Assembly: GCA_907163345.1 (NCBI GenBank)
Contig: CAJQUN010000227.1
Coordinates: 248,001 to 312,000, forward strand
DNA: 64,000 nt
Source of the DNA: Haberlea rhodopensis
Lineage: Eukaryota; Streptophyta; Magnoliopsida; Lamiales; Gesneriaceae
Direction of reading: 5' to 3'
The notes below the pieces were generated by a model. The model saw only the letters and a program-made list of their open reading frames with translations, did no database searches and was not told the DNA's origin. Position 1 is the first letter of the stretch, and every line of letters begins with the position of its first letter. A program made the translations under genes and the position numbers. Of this stretch, positions 1 through 10,655 are shown in pieces.

Positions 1-766
1 CCCCTGCCAAAAACCCCCAAATTTTCGAAATCAAACCCTACAATTTTCGAAAATTATTTCGAACCTTAACCACCGAATAAAGCATGGAAAAGCACGAAAA
101 AGAAGAACAAGGGGTAAGGGAGATTACCCAACGAAAATCGGAAGCAAAAACGTTCAAAATCGATGAACCCTAACTTTTGGGGATCGACGCCTTTCTGTAA
201 AATCCGACTCCAGGACGCGACGAAACCTTCAATTGACAGAGGGGAAAGGAGCGCCTCGTCGAGACGAAGCCGTGGGTAGGTCGCACGCGCCGATCGGCGG
301 CCGGACGGCGGCTGGCGGAGCGCCTGAAACGGCGGGGCAGGGGAGGTGACGGGAAAAGGGGCGCGCGCGGGAGAGAGGAGAAAGTTGGGGCTGAAATGAA
401 TTTTTTCTTAAAATCTTGGGTTCAAATGGTATTTATAGCAAAAATACCCCGAAAAATTAATAGCCCCACAAATACATCATGATTCCTTAAAAATCATCTG
501 TTTTCAAAAACTCTCTCTCTAACTCCAAAACCCTCTACCGGTGCTCACACAGCACCCGAGATTCCGAGACACATCAAAAACCCAACTCTTAGGTTTTTCA
601 CCGTAATGTGAATACAATCTCAACCTCTGGATCCAACGATCCCAACTGCCCAAATAAACGAGCCCAGAAGGCCCAATACCTCAATTAAACTCCAAATCGT
701 CACGTAAAACCACTTTAGGGATTATTAATACTCCGGGATTAACACCTATAATCCCTGGTCATCACA
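1..766 (-). mobile_element. Family A LTR, 5' part (copy A0)
   Basis: Read on the minus strand, this starts TGTGATGACCAGGG at 766 and follows the U3 and leader of the other family A LTRs: a TATA box (TATAAATA, minus, 437-430), a pyrimidine-rich and GC-rich leader near 220-380, then the TTCGAA-rich part. It is cut by the window edge. The base after 766 is ordinary family B internal sequence, not a polypurine tract, so this is the 5' LTR of a minus-strand element inserted into B0; the other end lies outside the window. Confidence 0.85.
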
Positions 767-1425
767 CCCAAGATACACGTGGGGTGGCCAGGATTCAGAT
801 TTGTTTAGTGTCACGGTTGACACGTACTTAGGAATGCAATTGTTGTCTTGCATGTCCCCTATGGAACTTGAGACCTTGTGGAGTCTCGATAGTGTGTTTT
901 GGACAAAGATGGGATTTCTTGGAACGCATGGATGTGGACATCGTAGCGATGTGTTTTTTGTGGATCAGTGACCGTGGGTTACCCGATCCGGGTTGCAAGT
1001 GGCGCAACTACTCCTTTGGAGGAGATGGACTGGGAAGCGGAAATCGGATTTTCTGTGAGTTTATTGTTGTATGCTAGTGGTCCCCATCATAACGATGCGT
1101 GTTAAGCATCGTGGGCAAGTGATGAATTACATGGAGAGATATCCATGTCAGAACCAAGGGAGATTTGGTTGATTTGCAGTCGTGGTGGACTGACTTTCGG
1201 GACGATTCACATCGAGGTATGTTGTTATCTTTCGGGTTTGTATTGGTTTTGGCGTTTGCTCTATTTTAGAGCTTGGTGCGAGATTGGTGTTCTCGCAGTT
1301 GATAATTTGATTCTAATGTGGTCCAGAATCAGGGTTGTGACTTTGTCTTGTTTGTGTAGTCCTGGTGTTACGTGGAGTACACCGGTGCAAATTTCGAGGA
1401 CGAAATTTTATTAGTGGGGGATAAT
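767..1425 (+). mobile_element. Family B-like internal domain, 3' end (copy B0)
   Basis: Homologous to the last ~650 bp of the internal domains of B2 (about 25080-25748) and B6 (about 63660-64000). It is non-coding. It carries the same row of short inverted repeats as its homologues, for example ACATCG(3)CGATGT at 938-952 and ACGATGC(7)GCATCGT at 1092-1112. It ends in the degenerate FEDEI tail and the polypurine tract. Confidence 0.8.
1393..1425 (+). other. Polyprotein-tail relic and polypurine tract of B0
   Basis: TTCGAGGACGAAATT followed by TTATTAGTGGGGGATAAT. The first part reads FEDEI, a tail seen at the end of plant Ty3/gypsy polyproteins. The G-run just before the LTR start at 1426 is the expected plus-strand primer site. 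Confidence 0.8.
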
Positions 1426-1893
1426 TGTGATGTCCTTGGATTATTGGTATTAATCCCGGAGGGTTATTAATCTTTAATGTTTTTTTATTGTGGCAATTAG
1501 GAATTAATTGTGTTTATATGATTCTTACGGTGATAATTAATTTATGTGTTGGAATTAATTATCTTGGTAAAAATGCTTAGTCACATGTTGGGGTGTTTTA
1601 TACACCATGCTTTTGTTTAAGTTTATATAATTGATTTCCTTATGATATAAGATAGAGCCACTTGCATCCATTTACATCCCATCCACCTCACATCAGCTTT
1701 TTGGTCCCTAAACCCCCTCCACTCATCCATAAGCTGCTATTTTCGTTTTGAAAAAATAAGAGGTGAAGGCTTTGAAAAAGGGGTCATTTTGAAGCTCAAG
1801 TGGTAAGCTTTCATTATTGTAAAGTTTTGTTGAGTATTGGTTGGTTTTGATGTTGTATCTTGGGGTTCAAGGGGTAGATCTTGTTCTATCATT
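1426..1893 (+). mobile_element. Truncated 3' LTR of B0 (B/C-like subfamily)
   Basis: Starts TGTGATGTCC, as in the B6 LTR at 57670, and keeps the motifs TTAATCCCGG and GTGGCAATTAGGAATTAATTG, then diverges. Similarity fades around 1890 without the TTACA end, so the LTR is truncated or eroded. The right boundary is approximate. Confidence 0.65.
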
Positions 1894-2499
1894 GTTAAAA
1901 AATTCACCGAGCATGGGATAACTATAAATTAGTTTATCAATCACCCTAAACCGAACGGAGCCTTAGTTTGAAACCCACCCACATACCAATTAATATTAAA
2001 ATATAAATTTTTTTAAATAAAAAAAATATATACTAACATACCAATGACATACCAACTATTTAGGCGAATCAATTGACTTGGTTGACAAAAAACTTCCAAA
2101 ACAAGTTCATTCCCATATTAACTCATAACTCATACATTCAATGTTCAAAAAGACAAGCCTGCCAAAGCATAGTGAAAGAAGGCACAAAGCACAAAACAGC
2201 TATGCAAATGCTTTTGCTCCTCCCCATGCTTTGACCACACATATATTACATAATAATATTATTGAATACCTAAAAAAAAACACAATGATTTAATTTAAAT
2301 AACAAATAACACTTAAAAAAAAAACACTGATTATTCTATCCCTCGTTATTGACAGGATAATCACTACAAACAAACTGTCGTTCACACAAACAATAACAGA
2401 GCTAAAGCAAAAAAGGAAAAACCAGGCTGGAGCTTCGACCAAAAACACCACTCCAACTCACTGATTATACATTTATATAACCCATCTAATACTTTATCA

Positions 2500-2504
<5 letters not shown>

Positions 2505-2532
<28 letters not shown>
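2505..2532. repeat. (AT)n microsatellite
   Basis: About 14 AT units followed by a T-run. Confidence 0.95.
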
Positions 2533-2540
<8 letters not shown>

Positions 2541-2910
2541 TTCGATCCACAGATCCCATCCAGAATTTAAAGAAGAAACTGTCTCCAAACCACTTTCTTG
2601 TACCTCGAGCCACACGACAAAACAATCCCCTGTTACTTTAAACAAGGGAGATTCTTGGTATAATAATCTTCATCAACACCTAAGTAATTGCTGGTTTACT
2701 GTTATATGATATTCTTCTGCTATACTCTACTACTATCCCTTATCATCATCTGTCACAAAACTAATCAACGAACAAACTTAATTCCTTCGCCACGAAACAA
2801 CCAAGAATCTGTAAATTTGGTGGGATTAATAAGTCCACTCTTGTGGGAGACAGAATTCTTGATTCAACACCGGCTGTGGGATGAGATTTCTCCTCTGTTG
2901 ACCCGTCCTG

Positions 2911-2934
2911 ATATTATTATTATTATTATTATTT
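2911..2934. repeat. (ATT)n microsatellite
   Basis: About seven ATT units, probably within the 3' UTR of the minus-strand gene. Confidence 0.95.
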
Positions 2935-3030
2935 CTGGGCTTCAAACCTGTGTCTGCACTCAATTGAACGATAACATTCAACTATATGGAGATTGGCTAT
3001 CAAACTAGAGGAAAGAAATGCGAATTATGA

Positions 3031-4343
3031 TTAAACTATACCATATTCAGAAGGTAGATTCGGTTTGACTTTAGGGTTAGCCTGGGCCGAGGCGTCAGTC
3101 GACCCAAGATTCAAATTCAACGCATGGACCACTCTATCAGGTAGCAAAACTGCGGAACCTGCTATATATTCAAAGAAAATAGGACATATATCAGCGTACT
3201 TGGACAGGATAAAATCCCTTCGATTAATGTCCAAGGAAAAAAAAGAAACTGGAATACAAACTTGGTACATCAGATCTATAACCAAAAACAGAAGATATAT
3301 GTGAGCAGCAGTGAAAGCAATTCAAATGGAGCGATACCAACGAATAATTATGTTCAGTTAATAACCTGGTTTCCTGCTTGTTTCCGTGGAGTTAGTTCCA
3401 TATCCTCTGGGCAAAAAAACTCCGGTGCCAGTTCGCTCTTTTTTGGCTCCATTTTCGGCGAGAAAAACTGCCCTCGTTCCTGAACTTGGCATCTGCTGCG
3501 ATTGACGTTGAGTTTCCTCAAATCCTTCAATTCTCCTTCCATTCTGTAATCGGTTTCCCCAAATTTCACTTTTCAGCCGCTGAAACTGAAAAAAGATACA
3601 GGAAGTTTTATTAGGAGAAAAATGGGAGAAATAAGAAAAGAAAACAAATAATCACTAACCTGTATTGCTTGCATTTTATGATAGGATAACTGCGCTTGGG
3701 TTTTATGATTCTGGTATAATCCGGAGGACGGACATTGGTTCAACAGGGGAACGGTGACAGGGGAGGGCTTCAACGGTGGATAGGCCTTTTTAGGTTGATA
3801 ACACGCCGTCGCCGTCGCTTCTTCCACCCGCATCCTAGCAACCTTCTCCGCAGCCGCATAGTACAAATCCCAACCCAACGCATCTTTCGAACGCGGCGGC
3901 GAATAAACCTGCGAAACGCTTTTCGGGCTGACCGGACTCGAAACTGGTTTAAACCCGCACAGGGTTGACTGTGGTGAACCCGACATCTTCCACCCCTGAA
4001 AAACCCATATAAGAACGAATCAACAAATTAATCCAAAAACAAAGGGAAAGAAAAATCACCAAGAACACATATATATATATACCTTCGTTAAGTCATGCAG
4101 AGTAGAGTAATTCATCTTTCGAGTCAAAAAGTTGATGAAATCATCTTCATCGCTCTCGGTTTCGGTTGAACCTGTAGCCGACTCGACGGGGGAGCTCAGA
4201 CCAGAGTTGAACCCAAACGAGTTTCCAAAAAACCCACGAGAAAAATCATCACCTTCCTTAATTTTGAAGTCCGTTAGCAAGTCATCGTCCGTCAGAAATT
4301 CCGACGGAAGCCAGAACTCTCCGTTATCCAACTCCTCCGCCAT
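3031..4343 (-). CDS. Uncharacterised plant-specific protein, four exons, 314 aa
   Basis: Spliced minus-strand gene. Exons: 4343-4083, 3995-3660, 3585-3366, 3158-3031 (stop included). The introns of 87, 74 and 207 bp are all GT-AG; phases are 0, 0 and 1. The ATG at 4343 is chosen because the upstream in-frame codon at 4349 is GTG. Seen in the protein: an acidic N-terminus with EFWLPSEFLTDDDLL (about 9-23); a Ser/Glu/Asp stretch ending ESDEDDFINFL (about 62-73); SGSPQSTLCG (92-101); WDLYYAAAEKVARMR (129-143); SGTRAVFL (234-241); GTGVFLPR (252-259); LLPDRVVHALNLN (277-289); and an NLPSEYGIV end. From memory, this order of motifs belongs to an uncharacterised land-plant family also present in Arabidopsis; no biochemical role is known to me. 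No signal peptide, membrane segment or catalytic motif is seen. The acidic and Ser-rich make-up fits a soluble, possibly nuclear protein, but that is a guess. The family motifs run in order to a plausible C-terminus with no frameshift, so the gene looks intact. Confidence 0.88.
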
Positions 4344-4536
4344 TAACACACGAACAGGGCAACAGGCGAACTATCTCTTCTTAACTGTGAATGTAAGAAT
4401 ATTAAAGGTGATTAACCCGAACGGGTATTAATACTGGAGTTGCTGAAGCGTGAAGATTTTAATTATACACCGAACACAAATAGTTCGCAGGGCCCAATAA
4501 AATAAAGAAAGAAAATAAAAGATTTTGGAGGAAAAC

Positions 4537-4565
4537 AGAGAAAGAGAAAGAGAGAGAGAGAGAGC
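4537..4565 (-). promoter_or_regulatory. CT-rich 5' leader of the gene
   Basis: On the minus strand this is a run of CT dinucleotides with TTTCTCTTTCTCT, about 200 nt upstream of the ATG at 4343 and about 30-40 bp downstream of the TATA box. CT runs at this position are common in plant 5' UTRs. The transcription start is probably near 4565-4570 (inference). Confidence 0.55.
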
Positions 4566-4596
4566 GGCGGGGTTTGGGGAGAAGGCGGAAGTGGAT

Positions 4597-4603
4597 TTTA
4601 TAA
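4597..4603 (-). promoter_or_regulatory. TATA box of the gene
   Basis: TATAAAA on the minus strand, about 255 bp upstream of the start codon and just upstream of the CT-rich leader. Spacing to the presumed start site is about 30 bp. Confidence 0.6.
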
Positions 4604-5626
4604 TGGAAATTCTACACTGGCATGGACAAACCCTAGATTGAGGGACGAGAGACGCGCGGCGCTTGGAGATGAGACACGCGCGGCAATAGAGAATATTTTT
4701 CTAATTAAAATTTGATATTGGGTGAGAGTTGTAACCAGGTAAGAAAAAGAGGGTGCGAAACGCTTTTTTTTTAATACTTTAATTTGGGGTGGGGGTCAAA
4801 AACAAATTAACTAATTTTTAGAAACCTCACCGGATAACTTACGGTCTTATTATGACAATTGGTCTAAATTTAATTTTACAATCATTATTTCAACAATTAT
4901 AGTTTACATCCTTAACTTTTATGAATTGTAATATTTTGCATCCTATTGCCTCGATTTTGTGTTTTATCGAAAATTTATTAATGCATTTCATCATCGCCTT
5001 ACATATTCAAACTTCGAGTCATATAAACTAACAATTGCATTTTTTTTAAAAATCAAAATACATATTTAGGGTGACAAAATTTCATTTTTCGTAATCGTTA
5101 ATAGAGAATTTCGATATTAAAAATATTATTTATTTTTTAAACATTTGGAATAACTAGCTTAAATGGATCTAAGTTTAAGTATAAAAGGCGATGATCGAAT
5201 GAGTCGATAAAGGTTCGATAAAAATACAAAATCGAGTCAAGATGATACAAAATGTTACAATTCATGAAAGTGATGATGTAAACTATAATTTTTCAAATAG
5301 TGGTTGCAAACTAAATTTGGATCAAATTATATGATATTTTAAGTTAATTTCCCTTTAAAAAATTTAGAATAAATTATATATAGGTATTAGTTTCCAAAAT
5401 ATTTTTCAATTAAATTCATAAAAGATTCAATTTCTAATTAAATACACCATCCATAAAACTTTAATCAAATAAGTCTAATCCTCCCCCTTTATTTAAGAAT
5501 TTTTTTTTCCTTAAATATTCCTAACATTATATTTTATCCTTCCATATTTTAAAACTTATTTTTTTAAGAAAATACATATCTAATTATTGCTTATTATTTA
5601 TCTACAATATTTTTCTAGACATTTAA
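4604..5626. other. AT-rich upstream region
   Basis: Very AT-rich DNA upstream of the gene promoter. No coding frame, RNA gene or complete repeat was recognised. It ends at the 3' terminus of the C LTR. Confidence 0.6.
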
Positions 5627-7286
5627 TGTAAGGCCTCAACACCTTAAGCGTTCATTTAGACATAAGCGCGCATGATTAAACAAGAAGAAATGAGGTTCTA
5701 TGTTAATAACACCGGGCATTCGAGGGGTTTAAAAAAATTCTTATTCAAATGATTACATCTTCAATACAAAAACGTGATAGTTAGTAGTTCATCCTACTAG
5801 TTCAAAAGATTCTATTCAAAAAATATCATCGCCCTTCTATATTGATGAAGTTGTTACTCTCTAAGCCAATCAGACTCTATCCTTGCCTCAATCTTCCTTG
5901 CCAAAAATCCCTATAGGAATAACCCACCGTCCATGAGCAAATACACCATTCATTAACAAAACTCAAGAGCAATAATATAAATAATTGCATAAGACATTTA
6001 TCGTGTATACTCCTTGAATTGATGCATTAACATATTCTCGTCGGTCGTTCCTGTTTCATAACTCATGTACATAATCATTAGCTCATAATATAAGTGATCA
6101 ACTCCATAATTCATGTATATGTAATGATACATATCGATATCCACATATCTAACGCAACTATTTCGGTCTTGTTATAACATCGGTATTTTAGTACCCATCG
6201 CTTCGACATATAGCGGCATTATATAATACCCCTCGCTTAGACATGACAGCGGCATAATCATCGCTTCGACATTACAGCGGCAAGTATCATATTTCCATCG
6301 CTTCATATGACAGCGACAAGTACCCTATTCATCGCTCGAATATAACAACCACACGGAACAACCAAACATACTCAAACACATATCAATGCACATTGCATAA
6401 TTACAATAGCATAATTGCACCACCAATTGCTCGTACGTCTTTCTACGTACCTTTTTTCCAAAATGTGGGATTTCGTAGGGCTTTATCCCCTGCGTTGTGT
6501 TGCCACATGGGAGGGCTCTACACAGTCACACAATCCAATATTAGAAACCAAAAAATAGTCCAACACCAAAAATCCCATTAATTTAATCAAAATCCAATAA
6601 TTTCACCATTCCATGCCTCGCGATCGATCGGCCCCAGCGCTCGATCGACCGCGAGGTGATCAATCTTGGCACCAAAATGCTGCCCTCCTCGATCGATCGA
6701 GAAGACTCACCGATCGATCGAGAAGTCGCCTCGATCGATCGGGAGGAAGCGTTCTCCTCCCAGTCAAAATCCCTGCAGCGCGCGATCGATCGAGGATTCT
6801 GGTCGATCAATCGCCGAGCTCTGTTCCTCCGAAAAACTTCCATTTTCCTGCATAACTTTCTATACTATGCACATATACATGTATAACTCTAATATCCCAA
6901 CAACAATACACCAATACACCTTATTATACTTCAGTTTTCAACATCAAGCTCCATTTTTCTAACAAGTAACTTCAATCCAAGATCAAATGAAGTAAGAGGA
7001 GAATATTAAGCAAGAACATAACAATACTAAACACGCCATTTAAAACATGATTTCTTTACCTCTACACTTCTTCAAATTCAAGTTCTTGGGGGAGGAAGTT
7101 CAGAATCCTAAAGCTATCATGAGTGGAGGAGGAAGATGGAGTGTAGAGATTTTTAGGTGTAAATGGTGTAGTGTGTGTGAGAGTGCAGATTGTATGGATA
7201 TAAATGTGTCCAATCTTATTGCCATCAACTTTATCATGCCAATGCTAGTTAATTAGGATTTAAATCCAAGTGCTTAGCATCATGAT
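5627..7286 (-). mobile_element. Diverged LTR, subfamily C, interrupted by B1
   Basis: On the minus strand it ends GAGGCCTTACA at 5627, like the TTACA ends of A and B. Reading from its 5' side it has a leader, a GATCGATC palindrome array (6815-6619), the conserved hairpin GTACGT/ACGTAC (6450-6433), then AAGCG-type stem-loops (about 6390-6170) that match the B6 internal domain near 60850-61020. The first part of its U3 is missing because B1 is inserted at 7287. It points toward the gene, which lies on the same strand about 1 kb downstream. Confidence 0.6.
6619..6815 (-). repeat. GATCGATC palindrome array (C)
   Basis: About eight copies of CGATCGATCG or a near variant, spaced about 20-30 bp. 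Several extend into longer palindromes, such as CTCGATCGATCGAG at 6688-6701. It sits in the presumed transcribed leader of the LTR, as do the arrays in B1, B2 and B6. Confidence 0.9.
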
Positions 7287-9678
7287 TGTGATGCCCAGGG
7301 TTTATGGTGTAAATCCCGGTGTGGTAATATCCTTAAGGGATTTTAATTGTGGAAATTATGAATTAGTTGCGATTTCGGGACTCTCGGGGATTTTAAACCC
7401 GATTTTTGGAGTCGTTGGATCCAAGGGATGAGATTGTATTCTCATCGTGGTGATAACCTTGAAATTTGGTTTTTGGCGGGATCTGGGGCCCGGAGTACTT
7501 TGTACTGGGGCTGATAATGGAATTAGAGTTGGAGAGATATTTATTGAAAACAGATGATTTTTAATGAATCGTGATGTAGTTGTGGAGGTATTGGTATTTT
7601 TGAGTTTTGGTACTATATATACCAAGTGGACTCGGTATTCCATCATTTTGGCACGGAACCCTCCTCTCTCTCCCCTCTCTCCATGCTCAAACCCTTCCCC
7701 CATTTCCCCTCTTTTGCTCTTGGAAGAAAAATCGTTGGTAGCTTGGCTCGGGAGCCGATTTTCTCGAAGATAATCAGGTATTCACCTTCCCCTCGTCATT
7801 GTCTTCGATTTGGTAGTATTTGTTGATTTCGGTTGAGTATTAATGTTAGATTTGGATTTGTGGATTTTTGGGTAAAAATCTTTAAGTTTGTTGTTGGAGT
7901 TTTTATTGAGTTTTAAGGGTGTATTTGAGGTGTTGAAGGTGTATGGGATGTTGGTTTTGAGTTTGGGTGTGAAAAACACCATGGAAGCTCGAGTTTTTCG
8001 GAAATCGCAAGTGGCGATCGATCGCGATGTGCAGCTGTAAAAATCAGTGACGATGAACAGTGCAGGCGATCGATCACGTGGTCTAGGCGATCGATCGCAA
8101 GCAGCTTGGCGATCGATTGCGAGGGTTGGCAATCGATCGCGAGAAGGCGATTTTGCCCACTGGACAGGGGCGATCGATCGCGCTAAAAGAGGCGATCGAT
8201 CGCCGCCCGTAAGTTTTGTTTTTTTTGGAAATTTTGGAAAATGTCGGGATTTTGGAATCGATGTTTGAGTGGCCCATTTCAGGACAATGTCTACATTCCA
8301 ATGGGAATGCTATACTTTTAAATGGATTAGTTGGAGCTAAAAATTTATTAAAACAAAATTCTCGGTTGGGTTTTTGGCTATCTTTTAAACTTATAAAATG
8401 GAATATTTTGGGTATTATGCATGCTTAGCCGGGAGGCTTTTATTTTGGTAATCGTCATGAATGGACGATATGTTTGGGAATTGTGAACGTGCTTGGGCAC
8501 GTGATTGCATGCCTATGTTTAATTGTGAGTTATTTATGTGTTCGCACATAATTCATCGGGTCGTGGGACTCAGGCGGGGTCGGACTCGAACTACGGGATT
8601 ATAAGGTACGTATGACGTACGAGCATAGGCCTTTATTATAATTGCAATTGTTGAGTGCATGGTACACTGTATTGCAATAAATGTATATGGAAATGCATGG
8701 TAGATGGTATAGCAATAAACCGATATGGAAATACATGGTTTATGGTAATTGCTACAAATGAATATTGCATCGAGAATTATATGGTGCTACTTTTGAGCGA
8801 GCAATGATTGAGATGTTGTCGCCTTTGAGCGAACATCGATTGGGACGCCACTGCTGTTGAGCATGCGTGAGAATGAAATGCCGCTATTGTAGAACGAGCA
8901 ATGAAATAGAACTATGGAACCATAAGTGAGATATATGGAATACTTGTAATCATTGTTTAATGATTTGATATTATTGATTATGATATCGGTATGCGGCAAA
9001 TGAATTTGTTAATCAATGTAATGATTAACTGGCATTTGGGAATTTGATGGTTTCAGTTATTTTGAGAACAGGGACAGTGCAGGGAATCCTGGATGAGGAT
9101 GATACCATCCAGGGAGCGTCCTTTATATTTCATAGCATTTACATTTTTGTAAATTATGAATTGTGTTATTGTATTGGATTTGGGATATTGGTATGCTCAC
9201 CCCGTTTGGGGCCTGTCTCTGTTGGGGCAGGTTATTAGGTACATCGATGGCTTGGAGTTGAGCTCGAGCTGTGGATTTGAGGTGCTTCCAGGATCGGGGT
9301 ACCATCGACGGTATTGAGCATGATACTTTATACAATAGATACACGCATACTTATTCGGTGCTCGCATGTGAGCAGTATTATGTGTATATGGATTGTATAA
9401 AGAAGGCAAGGGCCTTTCTCTTTTCATTTATGTGTTGCATGCAATTAATTATGAATTGCAAAATGAATTGAGAGCATATTAGTGTATGTATAAAAGGTGC
9501 ATGTCATGTTTATGGATTATGTTGGGGAAAGTTTAGACATTATACGATTAATGTAAATGAATTTTATAGATGGTACTTAGTTGCATGTAATCTCTTTCCC
9601 CCGTGATAACATGATTGTATGCACTAATGATAAGGGTTAATACACTAATAACGGGTTAAGGGCACGGGGATCCTTACA
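7287..9678 (+). mobile_element. B1 5' LTR (2392 bp)
   Basis: Starts TGTGATGCCC and ends GATCCTTACA, followed by TTAG and the PBS. TATA box TATATATA at 7614-7621. The leader has a pyrimidine-rich tract (7660-7730), a possible splice donor CAG/GTATTC near 7776, a palindrome array (8013-8204), a hairpin TATGTG(4)CACATA at 8535-8550, and GTACGT(3)ACGTAC at 8606-8620. No coding capacity. Confidence 0.9.
8013..8204 (+). repeat. GATCGATC palindrome array (B1)
   Basis: About seven copies of CGATCGATCG or one-base variants, most with GC or GGC/GCC outer arms; 8191-8204 is a perfect 14-bp palindrome with GGC/GCC arms. Confidence 0.9.
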
Positions 9679-10399
9679 TTAGTGGTATCAGAGCCAGGTT
9701 TGGTCTTTGGGGCTGTTGAGGGCATGTAACATGCTGATAGGGATGGGTAGCACATATTTATGCATGATAGTAGTTAGTGTTATGTGACACAACTATTTTG
9801 CTTATGTGCATTTATGATATGTGATCATAGTGGAATAATTATATGTCATGACGTCTATGGAATCATAATATAATCTGTTGATTATGATTGTGAGTTGTGG
9901 CACAGGGGCAACCAAAGGGAGCATTTTGAAATGCATTGGGATACAGGAAGTACTTTGTACTCATGATTTATGCATTTACTCATTATAATCATATTGTGGT
10001 GAATATGGATTATTATATGCTTATAGTTTGGGATTGTTCCTGTAGGGACGCTATGACATGAAAGGCTAAGGCCAGGAAAGACACGAAATGGTAACCTGCA
10101 GTTTATATACATCATTGATTATGCATTGTGGTTGCATGTATATTGGAGTGATGATTCTAATGCTTTTCCGCCAAATGTTGAAGCGAGGATATTGCCGCAT
10201 GTCACATTTGAGCGAGGTACATTAAAATACACTCATTGTGGTTGTATATATTGGAGTGATGATTTTAATGCTTTGCCGTCAAATGTTGAAGCGAGGGTAT
10301 TGCCGCATGTCGCATTTGAGCGAGATGCATTAAAATACACTCATGGTGATGTGTATTGGGACATGGAATATGAATTGTATTGCAGGTATAGATGGAATA
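9679..10399 (+). mobile_element. B1 internal domain, first 720 bp
   Basis: Non-coding. Follows the B1 PBS and contains two copies of a ~110-bp unit (about 10126-10340) with GCCG(N)AAGCG stem-loop motifs. It is cut at 10399 by the start of the B2 LTR. The rest of B1 is not recognisable in the window. Confidence 0.75.
9683..9694 (+). other. PBS of B1 (initiator tRNA-Met)
   Basis: TGGTATCAGAGC, four bases after the LTR end. It matches the complement of the 3' end of plant initiator tRNA-Met. Confidence 0.9.
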
Positions 10400-10655
10400 T
10401 GTGATACCCGGGAAATTTTAGTGTTAATCCCTGTGTGGTAATAATCCTTAATGCATTTTATTTGTGGCAATTGTGTATTAATTGTGGTTTTGGAACTCCC
10501 AGGGATTTTAAATCCTGTTTTTGGAGTCATTGGATCCTAGGGATGAGATTGTATTCTCATCGTGGTGATAACCTTGAAATTTGGACCTTGGTGGGATTTG
10601 GGGTCCGGAGTACTTTGTACTGGGGCTGCTAATGGAAATAGAGTTGGAGAGATGG
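10400..10655 (+). mobile_element. B2 5' LTR, first part (256 bp)
   Basis: Starts TGTGATACCCGGG. Matches 25749 onward (the B2 3' LTR). It is interrupted by A1 at 10656 and resumes at 19869. Confidence 0.88.

Larger units (their letters stand above)
1894..3030. other. Gene 3' flank and intergenic DNA
   Basis: AT-rich single-copy-like DNA with A-runs and two microsatellites. The part from about 2560 to 3030 lies just downstream of the minus-strand stop codon and is probably 3' UTR; I could not fix a poly(A) site. The only long frame here (106 codons on plus, from 2688) has no recognisable similarity and runs through an ATT repeat, so I do not call it. Confidence 0.5.

Noticed and set aside
2688..3008. 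106-codon plus-strand frame next to the gene
   Set aside because: Runs through an ATT microsatellite, has no recognisable similarity, and lies antisense to the likely 3' UTR.
4341..4349. Start codon at 4349 for the gene
   Set aside because: That codon is GTG on the minus strand. The first ATG in frame is at 4343 and begins MAEELD.
6583..6843. Frames rich in RSI, DRS or SID repeats over the GATCGATC arrays (also near 8047-8301 and 58457-58747)
   Set aside because: GATC has a 4-nt period, so every frame on both strands reads Arg-Ser-Ile-Asp-like repeats. This is a by-product of the palindromes, not a protein.
10402..10655. A solo LTR at 10400
   Set aside because: It continues after A1 at 19869 and has a PBS, an internal domain and a 3' LTR, so it is the 5' LTR of B2.
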